From Nisaea sp. (GTDB lineage Bacteria; Pseudomonadota; Alphaproteobacteria; Thalassobaculales; Thalassobaculaceae), in the NCBI RefSeq assembly GCF_017640745.1, contig NZ_JAEPQA010000034.1, positions 1 through 33,246 on the forward strand: DNA of 33,246 bases, read 5' to 3'. The first letter of the stretch is position 1; each line of letters begins with the position of its first letter. Below, piece after piece: positions 7,191 to 15,307 of the stretch. The notes beneath the pieces are model-generated. The model made no database searches, had not been told where the DNA came from, and was given only the letters and a program-made list of their open reading frames with translations. Position numbers and translations under genes: made by a program.

Positions 7191-7790
7191 TCAGGCGACA
7201 CGGCAGCCGAATTCCAGCGCGCCGTCGAGCAGCATCTCGAACAGATGCACAGCGTAGGAGCGGTGGACATAGATGTCGTAGACCGGCTCTGCGCTGCGGC
7301 AATCGATCAGGGCCGCGCAATGGAACAGGCTCGTCATCCGGCTCGTATCCGGCCGGAAGGCGTCCGGGTGGATGTCGATTCCGCAGCCCTTGGCGAGCAA
7401 CGTCCGTGCATCGCGGCCGGAGAGACGGAGGCAGACGCGGGCGTGTGAGAGCCCGGTCACGGCCGCGCTTTCGGGCAGGCTGGCGCGCAGATGGGCCGCA
7501 AGGTCCCGGCCTTCCGGTTCACTGATGAGCCAGCGCCCGGTTCCGGTCCCGAGGATGCGCGGACGGCCTGTTCCGGCCGCTTCATTCGGCATGCCAGACG
7601 GTGCGATGCCGAGTGCGTTGCCGGCCGCCGCAGTCAGATCTTCGGTACCCGCTTCGATCTGCACGACGGAGAGCGGTCCGCGCTCAGAAAGGAGGATGCC
7701 CGGACCGTTGAACGGCGTTGCGCCGAAATCGCCGGGTACGAGCACGCCTTCGAGGGCGGAACGGCGCTGGGGGGATGCGAGATCAGCCAT
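7191..7790 (-). CDS. soxG: Sarcosine oxidase gamma subunit
   Basis: This 199-residue subunit of heterotetrameric sarcosine oxidase has a fold related to the tetrahydrofolate-binding GcvT domain and is mostly structural. Recognisable family features are RSALEG near the N-terminus, PRILGTGTGRWLISEP in the middle, and SHARVCLRLSGRDARTLLAKGCGIDIHPDAFRPD followed by YVHRSYAVHLFEMLLDGALEFG. ATG 7790 is chosen because AAGGAG lies 9 bases before it. An in-frame upstream ATG at 7814 lacks such a site. It overlaps the end of soxA by 8 bases and is the last gene of the sox operon. Confidence 0.92.
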   Translation of the reverse strand: MADLASPQRRSALEGVLVPGDFGATPFNGPGILLSERGPLSVVQIEAGTEDLTAAAGNALGIAPSGMPNEAAGTGRPRILGTGTGRWLISEPEGRDLAAHLRASLPESAAVTGLSHARVCLRLSGRDARTLLAKGCGIDIHPDAFRPDTSRMTSLFHCAALIDCRSAEPVYDIYVHRSYAVHLFEMLLDGALEFGCRVA

Positions 7791-10700
7791 GGAGCCGCGC
7801 TCCTTCCTCGTCATAGACCACGGGCGCGGTCACGCGGCATTCGACCGCTTCGTTCCGGAGCGGAAAGACCGCCCAGACGGTCTCCCCGATGCGCTCCCGC
7901 CCTCCCTTCAGCATGCCGAGCGAGATCGGCCGGCCGAGATTGGGACTGAGATAGGCGCTGGAACTGACGTGGCCGAGCTTGGGCACCGGTGGCGGCGTCT
8001 TCGGGTCGGCCACCAGCACGGATCCGGCGCGGATCCTGGTCTTGCCGTCGAGAGGCGTCAGGCCGACGAGCGCCGGCCGCGAGGGATCGGCCATGCCTTC
8101 CCGCGCCGCCATCGCATCGCCGACGAAACGCTTCTTCGTGCTCATCATGCCACCGAAGCCGAGGTCGCCGGCGGTGTGACGCCCGTCGATCTCGCTGACC
8201 GTCACGTGGCCCTTCTCGATGCGGAGGATGCCCAGCGCTTCCATCCCGTAGGGCAGGAGGCCGTGGCCCGCACCGGCCTCGATGCAGCGCTCCCACGCGG
8301 CCGTGCCGTAGTCTGCCGGAACCGCGATCTCGTAGGCCAGTTCGCCGGAGAAGCTGATCCGGAAGATCCGTGCCGGAATGCCGCCGAGATCGGTCTCGCG
8401 GACACCCATGAAGGGGAAGGCGTCGTTCGAGAAGTCCGTGTTGGGAAATAGCGCGGAGAGGATTGCCCGGCTGTTCGGTCCGGCGATTGCCATCGCCGCC
8501 CACTCGTCGGTGACCGAGGCGACCTTTACGTCCAGATCCGGCCAGTGCACCTGCAGGAGAACCTCGAGATGCTGCATGACCGGACCCGCCTCGGCGGTGG
8601 TCGTGGTCATGTAGTAGTGGTTCTCGCCGATGCGCGAGGTGGTGCCGTCGTCGAGCGCGATTCCGTCCTCGCGCAGCATCACGCCGTAGCGCGCCTTGCC
8701 GATGGCGAGCGTCTTCCAGCCGTTGATATAGACCCGGTTGAGGAACTCCGCGGCGTCCGCGCCCTGGATGTCGATCTTGCCGAGCGTGGACACGTCGGAA
8801 ATGCCGGCGGCGTTCCGGACCGCAAGGGTTTCCCGGATGATTGCCTCGTCCATCGCGGCCCGGGACGGAGTCTCGCCCGGCTGGAGGTAATATTGCGGCC
8901 GCATCCAGAGCCCGGCCTCGATCATCTTCGCGCCGTTCGCGAGATGCCAGTCATGCATCGGGGTGCGCCGTACCGGATGGGCATGGCGTCCGCGTTCGCG
9001 CCCGGCGAAGGCGCCGATGGCGACCGGGGTGTAGGGCGGGCGGAAGGTCGTGGTGCCGACAGCGGCAATATCCATCCCGCGCGCTTCCGCCAGGATGCCG
9101 TGACCATTGATGTTCGAAGTCTTGCCCTGGTCCGTCCCCATGCCGAGCGTGGTGTAGCGCTTCAGATGCTCGACAGAAACATAGCCCTCGCTCTCCGCCA
9201 GCTTCACGTCGGAGGCGGCGACGTCGTCCTGCAGGTCGACGAAGCTCCTGGCCTTGCGGCCGGGCAGGGCGGGGACCTGCCAGAGGGTCATGAAGGAGCC
9301 GGTCGCGGGCTCGTCGGTTGCCGGTGTTGCGGGCGACGAGCCGACAGGGAAGCCAAGGCCTTGGGCCGTCTCGCGGCCGGCTGCGATACCGTCCGCGAGG
9401 CATTCGGCAAGGCTGAACCTGCCGCGTGCGGCACCGATGGAACGGTCGTTCATCCGAGAGGCTCCCGGCACGAAGGCCGCAATCGCCGGGTCGAAGACCG
9501 GACGGCCGCTCTGGTGGCTGTGCAGATGGACATTCGGGCTCCAGCCGCCACCGGTGGCCAGCAGGTCGCACGGAATGAACCGGGTCTCCGGCATGCGGCC
9601 TGAGCGAAGTGTCTCGAGATCCGCGATATCGACACCCGCGAGGCCGAGATAGCCATGCGTACGGACGACGGCCGCGCCTTCCACGATATCGATCCCGCGG
9701 GCCGCGACACGATCTTTCAGTTCGCCTTGTCCGCCCGTGCGCGGGTCGATGACGCCGCGCACGTCGATCCCGGCATAGGCGAGGTCGAGCGCGGTCCGGT
9801 AGCCGTCGTCGCTGTTGGCGAAGATCACGGCGCTCTTGCCGGCCTGCACGGCGAAACGGGTGGCATAGGCCCGCGCCGCGCCGGCGAGCATGACGCCCGG
9901 CCGGTCGTTGCCGTCGAACACCAGCGGGCGCTCGGTCGCACCCGTGGCGAGCAGCACGCGCTTCGCATGGATCAGCCAGCGGCGCTGCCGCACCTTGTAG
10001 GGGGCCGGGGCTAGCAGGTGATCGGAGACCCTTTCGACCGCACCGATGGTGTCGCCGTCGTAATAGCCGAAGGCGGTGGTGCGGGTAAGGAGGGTGACAT
10101 TCTCCATGTCCTGAAGCGCCGCGACGGTTTCGTTCGCCCAGTCCATGGCCGGGCGCCCGTCGATGCTCTCCTGCTCGGCGCGCAGGCGCCCGCCGGGACG
10201 GTCGTTCTCGTCGATCAGGAAGACCCGCGCGCCGGTTTCTCCCGCCTGAAGTGCGGCGGCGAGGCCGGCCGGACCGGCGCCGATCACGACGATGTCTGCA
10301 TGGCCGTGCATCTTGTCGTAGCTGTCCGGGTCGGGAATATGCTCCGCCGCACCCATGCCGGCCGCCTTGCGGATGAAATGCTCGTAGAAATGCCAGCCGG
10401 GCAGGCCCATGAAGGTCTTGTAGTAGAAACCCGCGACGAGGAAGCGGGAGGCGAGGTCGTTCACCCCCATCAGGTCGAGTTTCAGGTTTGGCCAGCGGTT
10501 CTGGCTCTTCGCCTCCAGTCCGGCGAACAGCTCGATCTGGGTCGCCCGCGTGTTCGGTTCCTGCCGGCCGCCGGAGCGCAGATGCACCAGCGCGTTCGGT
10601 TCCTCCGGCCCGGCGGAATAGATCCCGCGCGGGCGGTGATACTTGAAGCTCCGGCCGACCAGCCGGACGCCGTTGGCAAGCAGTGCGGAGGCGAGCGTGT

Positions 10701-10815
10701 CGCCCTGGTAGCCGATGTAGTTCTTTCCGTCGAAGCGGAAGCCGAGCGGCTGGGTGCGCTCGATCTCCCCGCCACTGGAAATCCGAAAGGGCTGCTGTTC
10801 CTTGCCCCGGATCAT
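7783..10815 (-). CDS. soxA: Sarcosine oxidase alpha subunit
   Basis: This 1010-residue large subunit belongs to the enzyme that demethylates sarcosine to glycine, passing the methyl carbon to tetrahydrofolate as 5,10-methylene-THF and releasing hydrogen peroxide. The N-terminal 2Fe-2S-like fold (about residues 15-100) contains GDTLASALLANGVRLVGRSFKYHRPRGI. A dinucleotide-binding domain begins with VVIGAGPAGLAAA (about 176-188). The last 390 residues form a GcvT-like folate-binding domain, with FSGELAYEIAVP and GMEALGILRIEKGH. ATG 10815 overlaps the soxD stop as ATGA. The open frame continues upstream through soxD, but the N-terminus chosen here matches the usual start of SoxA proteins. All family segments look intact. 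Confidence 0.95.
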   Translation of the reverse strand: MIRGKEQQPFRISSGGEIERTQPLGFRFDGKNYIGYQGDTLASALLANGVRLVGRSFKYHRPRGIYSAGPEEPNALVHLRSGGRQEPNTRATQIELFAGLEAKSQNRWPNLKLDLMGVNDLASRFLVAGFYYKTFMGLPGWHFYEHFIRKAAGMGAAEHIPDPDSYDKMHGHADIVVIGAGPAGLAAALQAGETGARVFLIDENDRPGGRLRAEQESIDGRPAMDWANETVAALQDMENVTLLTRTTAFGYYDGDTIGAVERVSDHLLAPAPYKVRQRRWLIHAKRVLLATGATERPLVFDGNDRPGVMLAGAARAYATRFAVQAGKSAVIFANSDDGYRTALDLAYAGIDVRGVIDPRTGGQGELKDRVAARGIDIVEGAAVVRTHGYLGLAGVDIADLETLRSGRMPETRFIPCDLLATGGGWSPNVHLHSHQSGRPVFDPAIAAFVPGASRMNDRSIGAARGRFSLAECLADGIAAGRETAQGLGFPVGSSPATPATDEPATGSFMTLWQVPALPGRKARSFVDLQDDVAASDVKLAESEGYVSVEHLKRYTTLGMGTDQGKTSNINGHGILAEARGMDIAAVGTTTFRPPYTPVAIGAFAGRERGRHAHPVRRTPMHDWHLANGAKMIEAGLWMRPQYYLQPGETPSRAAMDEAIIRETLAVRNAAGISDVSTLGKIDIQGADAAEFLNRVYINGWKTLAIGKARYGVMLREDGIALDDGTTSRIGENHYYMTTTTAEAGPVMQHLEVLLQVHWPDLDVKVASVTDEWAAMAIAGPNSRAILSALFPNTDFSNDAFPFMGVRETDLGGIPARIFRISFSGELAYEIAVPADYGTAAWERCIEAGAGHGLLPYGMEALGILRIEKGHVTVSEIDGRHTAGDLGFGGMMSTKKRFVGDAMAAREGMADPSRPALVGLTPLDGKTRIRAGSVLVADPKTPPPVPKLGHVSSSAYLSPNLGRPISLGMLKGGRERIGETVWAVFPLRNEAVECRVTAPVVYDEEGARLHG

Positions 10816-11102
10816 CGTTCGGTCTCCGCGTCGGGCAGCGCAATCTTGTCGCCGGGCCGGCCGGCGCCGAGGATTTCGTGCGTCAGCGTGTTGCGCAGCA
10901 CCTTCACCACCTCGCGGCAGCCGAGCGAATGGTGCCAGAGTTCGAGATGCGGGCCGCGCGGATTGTCGCGCAGATAGACATAGTCGAACCAGGCGGGATC
11001 GGACGTCTCCGCGCCGTCCGGCCGCTTCTTCGTCGCGTCGCCGATATAGGTGAATTCCTCGTGCCCGCGGGAGCCGCAATAGGGGCAGTCGATATAGAGC
11101 AT
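10812..11102 (-). CDS. soxD: Sarcosine oxidase delta subunit (zinc-binding)
   Basis: This 96-residue small subunit of heterotetrameric sarcosine oxidase carries a structural zinc. The N-terminus reads MLYIDCPYCGSRGHEEF, giving ligands C6 and C9. H58 and C62 in HHSLGCREV match the spacing of the remaining two ligands in characterised delta subunits. The conserved DPAWFDYVYLRDNPRGPHLELWHH block is present. The gene lies 12 bases after soxB and overlaps soxA as ATGA, so the alpha and delta subunits are probably translationally coupled. Confidence 0.95.
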   Translation of the reverse strand: MLYIDCPYCGSRGHEEFTYIGDATKKRPDGAETSDPAWFDYVYLRDNPRGPHLELWHHSLGCREVVKVLRNTLTHEILGAGRPGDKIALPDAETER

Positions 11103-11114
11103 GGCCGGCGCCTC

Positions 11115-12371
11115 CTAGTGCTTGCCCGGCACGGCGCCGGTGGCTTCTTCGTCGATCAGGTGGCCCCGTTCGAAACGGTCGAGCCGGAGCCCTGCATTCA
11201 GCGCGTGTGGTTCGTCCTCGGCGATGGTGTGGGCGAAGACCCAGCCCGAGCCCGGCGTCGCCTTGAAGCCGCCATAGCACCAGCCGCAATTGAGGTAGAG
11301 ATTGTCGATCGGCGACTTTCCGATGATCGGGCTGCCGTCCATCGACATGTCCATCACCCCGCCCCAGTGGCGCAGCAGGCGGAGGCGCGAGATCGACGGC
11401 ACCATGGCGAGGCCGGCGCGCATCACGTGATCGATGGTCGGCAGGTTCCCGCGCTGGGCGTAGGAATTGTACATGTCGAGATCGCCGCCGAAGACGAGGC
11501 CGCCCTTGTCGGACTGGCTGAGGTAGAAATGCTCGGCGCCGAAGGTCACGACATGGTCGAAGAAGGGCTTCAGCGGTTCGGAGACGAAGGCCTGCAGCAC
11601 ATGGCTCTCGATCGGCAGCTTGAGGCCGAGCTTGGAGGCGAGATGGCCGGTATTGCCGGCGACCGCGAAGCCGAGCTTGCCGCAGCCGATGGTGCCCCGG
11701 CTGGTCTCCACCGCCTCGATCCGGTTGCCGCTGCGCCTGAACCCGGTGACCTCGCAGTTCTGGATGATATCGACGCCGAGCCGGTCGGCGCCGCGGGCGA
11801 GACCCCAGGCCACGGCGTCGTGCCGTGCGGTACCGCCGCGGGGCTGCAGAAGGCCGCCATAGATCGGGAAGCGCGCCTCATCCGAGAAGTCGAGATGCGG
11901 CACCATCTTCATGACCTGCCTGCGGTCGAGCAGCTCGGCGTCGACCCCGTTGAGGCGCATCGAGTTGCCGCGCCGCGCGAAGCGGTCCATCTGCCCGTCC
12001 GAATGGGCAAGATTGAGTACGCCGCGCTGGCTGAACATGACGTTGAAATTCAGCTCGTGACTCAGCTGTTCCCACAGCTGCAGCGACTTCTCGTAGAAAT
12101 GCGAATTGTCGTCGAGCATGTAGTTGGAGCGCACGATGGTCGTATTGCGCCCGGTATTGCCCCCGCCGAGCCAGCCTTTTTCCAGCACCGCGACATTGCG
12201 GATGCCGTGTACCTTGGCGAGATAGAAGGCGGTCGCGAGGCCGTGTCCGCCGCCGCCGACGATGACCACGTCGTAACTCGGTTTCGGCTCGGGGTCGCGC
12301 CAGGCACGTTGCCAGTTCTTGTGCCCCGTCAGCGCGTTCCGGACGAGGCTGAAGACGGAATATTCGGCCAT
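11115..12371 (-). CDS. soxB: Sarcosine oxidase beta subunit
   Basis: This 418-residue flavoprotein is the site of sarcosine oxidation. The FAD-binding motif VVIVGGGGHGLATAFYLAK lies at about residues 35-53 and is followed by LEKGWLGGGNTGRNTTIVRSNY, a SoxB signature. H184 in the segment QPRGGTARHDAVAWG corresponds to the histidine that carries covalent FMN in heterotetrameric sarcosine oxidases. The C-terminal MDMSMDGSPIIGKSPIDNLYLNCGWCYGGFKATPGSG is also classic. It is the first gene of the soxB-D-A-G unit. No glyA, purU or folD gene follows in this window, unlike many sox operons. Confidence 0.95.
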   Translation of the reverse strand: MAEYSVFSLVRNALTGHKNWQRAWRDPEPKPSYDVVIVGGGGHGLATAFYLAKVHGIRNVAVLEKGWLGGGNTGRNTTIVRSNYMLDDNSHFYEKSLQLWEQLSHELNFNVMFSQRGVLNLAHSDGQMDRFARRGNSMRLNGVDAELLDRRQVMKMVPHLDFSDEARFPIYGGLLQPRGGTARHDAVAWGLARGADRLGVDIIQNCEVTGFRRSGNRIEAVETSRGTIGCGKLGFAVAGNTGHLASKLGLKLPIESHVLQAFVSEPLKPFFDHVVTFGAEHFYLSQSDKGGLVFGGDLDMYNSYAQRGNLPTIDHVMRAGLAMVPSISRLRLLRHWGGVMDMSMDGSPIIGKSPIDNLYLNCGWCYGGFKATPGSGWVFAHTIAEDEPHALNAGLRLDRFERGHLIDEEATGAVPGKH

Positions 12372-12489
12372 GTGAGGATTGCCTTGTCGGCTGAAGCGGA
12401 AGTGACAGGTTAACGCCTAGCATCAGGCGCATGGATTCGAAAAGCCGGATTGCGACTCGCACTCGCCGGTTTGCGTCATCGCCGTCCCG

Positions 12490-13116
12490 CTACATGCGCT
12501 CGACCCGCTCGGCGATCTGTTCGGTAATGCCGGCGGATATCCTTCCCGCCTCGCTCGCCATCGCTTCGATGAAGACGAGGAGCGGCTGGCCGAGGCGCTG
12601 AATCAGGCTTTCTTCGTCCTTGGGCGGACCTGCTTCGTCCAGTGCCTGCTTCAGGATGGTGCGGAAGTCCCGGTTCACCTGCTCGATCCTGATCTCGCTG
12701 CTGGCGAGCCAGCGCGCAGCGGTCTGCCGAACCTGCTTCAGGCTGTCGTCCTTGCGGATGAAGTCCTTCACGTGGCGCCCGCTCGGGTCGGGGCCGAGGC
12801 GGGAGATCATCTCGATGCTGATCCAGGCGAACCACCAGCGCCAGGGGTCGGCCCGCAGCTCGCCGTCGTCATAGACGGTCTGCAGCAGGTGCAGCGTGGT
12901 GACGGGAGCATCGGATTTCAGATGGACCAGCTGCGGCGGCAGGGCGGTCAGGGCGAACGGATGCAGGCGCTTGTCGAGGGGAGTCTTCTTGCTCTTTGGC
13001 CCGGCCTTGATTCCGAGATCCCGCATGCGGTCATCGGTGTCTGCGACCTCGAACCAATGCCGCAAGGCCATGGCAACGCCACGAATCTGATCTGCTTGCC
13101 ATTGTTTCTGGTCCAT
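12490..13116 (-). CDS. Hypothetical protein of unknown function
   Basis: I do not recognise this 208-residue protein. It appears soluble and largely helical: no signal peptide, no membrane segment and no cysteine. Tryptophans cluster in ADPWRWWFAWISIEMISRLG (about residues 91-110), and the basic N-terminal third includes GIKAGPKSKKTPLDKR. The C-terminal third looks amphipathic and may form helical pairs. ATG 13116 is chosen over a more upstream start because a promoter-like pair sits at 13150-13178 and leaves a leader of about 27 bases. The ribosome binding site is weak. It is divergent from the M23 peptidase-bactofilin pair and 118 bases upstream of soxB on the same strand. Codon use looks like that of its neighbours. 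Confidence 0.7.
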   Translation of the reverse strand: MDQKQWQADQIRGVAMALRHWFEVADTDDRMRDLGIKAGPKSKKTPLDKRLHPFALTALPPQLVHLKSDAPVTTLHLLQTVYDDGELRADPWRWWFAWISIEMISRLGPDPSGRHVKDFIRKDDSLKQVRQTAARWLASSEIRIEQVNRDFRTILKQALDEAGPPKDEESLIQRLGQPLLVFIEAMASEAGRISAGITEQIAERVERM

Positions 13117-13149
13117 GACTGCGATTTTACCGCTTTCCGACGGCGCGTT

Positions 13150-13178
13150 GGTATATTTTCGCGTGGTCTTAGAAAGAA
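13150..13178 (-). promoter_or_regulatory. Predicted promoter of the hypothetical gene at 12490-13116
   Basis: On the minus strand TTCTTT (13178-13173) and TATACC (13155-13150) are separated by 17 bases. The -35 hexamer is a poor sigma70 match and the -10 is moderate. An AT-rich TATATT on the plus strand overlaps the same spot, so it may belong to a divergent promoter for the M23 gene. This is an eye-based call. Confidence 0.3.
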
Positions 13179-13302
13179 GCTGCAGCCTTTTCCACGGCAA
13201 CTTCCGGACATCCTGTTGCCTTGTTCCCCGGCTTGCTTTGGAGCCGCCTCGCGGGTACTCTTGCTGCGGAGACGTCGGAGAAATCTACAAGGCTTTTTGC
13301 GT

Positions 13303-14769
13303 ATGGAAACGCGCAGCACTTCGCTTGCAAGCACCATAACAGCCTGGATTTATCACATTTTTCGCGAACGCGAGGTAATCCTCCGTTCTGATTCCCGTAT
13401 CCGGTATTTCACCCTCAGCAGCCGCATGCAGGTCGGTGTCGTTCTCGTCTGGGTGATGATGGCGGGTTGGCTCGGCTTTGCCTCCGTAGGCGTCTACATG
13501 CAGGACGACCTGCTGCGCGGCAAGGACGTCGCCATCCAGCGCAGCCAGGACTCCTACCGCCAGTTGCTCGATCAGGTTTCCGACTACCAGCTCTCCGTCG
13601 TCGCGATAACCCGCGACCTGAAGGAGACACAGGGCCAGCTGCAGCGCCTGTTCGACCAGAACGAAGGTCTCAGGAGCGATCTGACCTCGACCGAGTCGCG
13701 GCTGCGCTACACCCAGGTCGAGCGGGACAGGATCAATGCCGGGCGCAAGGCGCTGAACGACCAGTTCAGCCTGCTTGGGCGCGAGCTGCGGCGGATGACC
13801 GCCAAGAACAACGGGCTCGAGACGCATATCAGCAACCTGCGGACTCATCTCGAAACGCTCGAAGCGGAGAAGAACGAGATCGCGGCCGAGCGCGAGAAGC
13901 TCGACGGCCGTCTCTGGAGGCTCAATAACGAGCTGGCTGAATCCGTGGCCCAGCGGGATCAACTGACCGACACGATCGCGCAGCTCCGCTCCGACCTGAG
14001 GACAGTCATGCTGGAGCGCAGTTCGGGGGCGTCTGAAAACGACGCCCTGCGGTCCCGGATCTCTTCGCTGGAAGCGCGACTCGCCGATATCAATGCAGAG
14101 CACCAACGCCGGCTTCAGCTGATCTCGGACCGTGCGCTTAACAACATCCGTGCCGTCGAAGCGGTTCTCCGCCGTACCGGACTCGATCTGGAGCGGATCG
14201 CACCGATGCCGGAAGGCATGATCATGGGGCAGGGCGGGCCTTTCATTCCCTACCATCCGGAGCTGCAGCAGGACAGGACGGAGACCGAGTCGACGGAGTC
14301 CCAGCTGGAACTCCGGCTCTCGCGCTGGGAGCAGCTGCGCGATGTCTATCTGTCGGTTCCGCTGATCGCGCCGATGAAGGATTACTATTTCACCGGCGGA
14401 TTCGGTCGCCGCAAGGATCCGATCAACAAGCGCTGGGCCATGCATGCGGGACTGGATATGTCCGGGCCGCGCAAGCAGGAAATCATGGCGGCGGCACTTG
14501 GCAAGGTGATCCGCGCCAAGCGTGAGCCGTTCTACGGACGCATTGTCGAGATCGATCACGGAAACGGCATTACCACGCGGTACGCTCACATGAGCAGTAT
14601 TGCGGTCAAACTCGGCCAGGAGGTCGGGCTTGGTGAAGTGATTGGACGCATGGGCAATTCGGGGCGAAGCACCGGGCCGCATCTGCACTATGAGATCCGG
14701 TTCAACGACAGAACCCTGAATCCGCGAAATTTTCTGAAGGCGGGACGTTATGTTTTCAAAAAAGGATAG
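13303..14769 (+). CDS. Membrane-anchored M23 (LytM) peptidoglycan endopeptidase with coiled coil
   Basis: This 488-residue protein is predicted to cleave peptidoglycan cross-links in the periplasm. It has a short cytoplasmic N-terminus, one transmembrane segment (about residues 43-66), a long coiled coil (about 75-290) and a C-terminal LytM domain. All zinc and catalytic residues are present: H381 and D385 in HAGLD, H429 in RYAH, and H460/H462 in HLHYE. It is therefore a likely active enzyme rather than a degenerate LytM activator. ATG 13303 follows a weak AAGG site. Its 3' end overlaps the bactofilin start by 20 bases. M23 peptidase-bactofilin pairs are known cell-shape modules (Helicobacter Csd1/CcmA, Hyphomonas LmdC/BacA), so this protein probably acts where the bactofilin polymer places it. 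Confidence 0.92.
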   Translation: METRSTSLASTITAWIYHIFREREVILRSDSRIRYFTLSSRMQVGVVLVWVMMAGWLGFASVGVYMQDDLLRGKDVAIQRSQDSYRQLLDQVSDYQLSVVAITRDLKETQGQLQRLFDQNEGLRSDLTSTESRLRYTQVERDRINAGRKALNDQFSLLGRELRRMTAKNNGLETHISNLRTHLETLEAEKNEIAAEREKLDGRLWRLNNELAESVAQRDQLTDTIAQLRSDLRTVMLERSSGASENDALRSRISSLEARLADINAEHQRRLQLISDRALNNIRAVEAVLRRTGLDLERIAPMPEGMIMGQGGPFIPYHPELQQDRTETESTESQLELRLSRWEQLRDVYLSVPLIAPMKDYYFTGGFGRRKDPINKRWAMHAGLDMSGPRKQEIMAAALGKVIRAKREPFYGRIVEIDHGNGITTRYAHMSSIAVKLGQEVGLGEVIGRMGNSGRSTGPHLHYEIRFNDRTLNPRNFLKAGRYVFKKG

Positions 14770-15247
14770 CCGAGGTCCGCAGCAGGCGCCGCAGAAGCAG
14801 GCGGCGCCGTCGATCCTGAGCGCCGATCTTGTGGTGAACGGCAATCTCGTCAGCGACGGCGACATGCAGGTCGACGGGACCGTCGAGGGCGATATCACCA
14901 GCAAGAAGCTGACCATCAGCGCGACCGCGGTCGTGCGCGGTTCGATCGAGGCCGAGGCGATCGTGATCGCCGGCGCTGTCACCGGTCAGGTCAAGGCCCG
15001 GCATGTCACGCTCAACAAGACCGCGCGCGTCATCGCCGACGTCGTGCAGGAGCGTCTGACGATCGAACCCGGCGCGTTCTTCGAGGGCAATTGCCGCCAT
15101 TTCCCGGAAGAAAAGCCGGGGGAGAAGAAGGCGCTGGAGCGTATCGGCGCGAAGCCGGATATGGCGCCGGCCGCCCTCGTCAGTGCGTCGAAGCCGGCCG
15201 TTCCGGAACCCGAAAGCAGCGAAAAGGAAAGCCGCGCCCTGGCCTGA
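14750..15247 (+). CDS. Bactofilin (polymer-forming cytoskeletal protein)
   Basis: This 165-residue protein has the single central beta-helix domain of bactofilins (about residues 20-120). Its repeated pattern is visible in DLVVNGNLVSDGDMQVDGTVEGDI, AVVRGSIEAEAIVIAGAVTGQVKARHVTLNKTARVIADV and LTIEPGAFFEG. The N-terminal tail (MFSKKDSRGPQQAPQKQ) is basic and unstructured, as is usual for the membrane-targeting end. The acidic C-terminal tail is rich in Pro, Ala and Glu. The start lies inside the end of the M23 peptidase gene, a 20-base overlap that supports coupled expression. The polymer is expected to localise cell-wall remodelling by the peptidase. Confidence 0.95.
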   Translation: MFSKKDSRGPQQAPQKQAAPSILSADLVVNGNLVSDGDMQVDGTVEGDITSKKLTISATAVVRGSIEAEAIVIAGAVTGQVKARHVTLNKTARVIADVVQERLTIEPGAFFEGNCRHFPEEKPGEKKALERIGAKPDMAPAALVSASKPAVPEPESSEKESRALA

Positions 15248-15273
15248 TAGCCCGAGCACGGCTTTCCCGGGAC

Positions 15274-15307
15274 GCTCTGCCGTCAGTTCGACTGACGGGA
15301 CAGAGCG
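15274..15307. terminator. Candidate bidirectional terminator hairpin between bactofilin and dehydratase genes
   Basis: A perfect inner stem CCGTCAGT/ACTGACGG with a 3-base loop (15280-15298) is extended by a second stem, CGCTCTG with CAGAGCG, across a small internal loop. It sits at a convergent gene junction and covers the stop codon and the last codons of the dehydratase. No T-run follows on either strand, so it is not a classical intrinsic terminator. It may still stop or stabilise both 3' ends. Confidence 0.5.

Noticed and set aside
10816-11289. N-terminal extension of soxA through soxD in the same open frame, giving a protein of over 1100 residues
   Set aside because: The extra part is the antisense-free shadow frame of soxD and part of soxB, soxD is complete in another frame, and ATG 10815 matches the usual SoxA N-terminus with an ATGA junction.
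10683-12413. Long plus-strand open frame opposite soxB and soxD
   Set aside because: soxB and soxD are unambiguous on the minus strand. The frame is a shadow.
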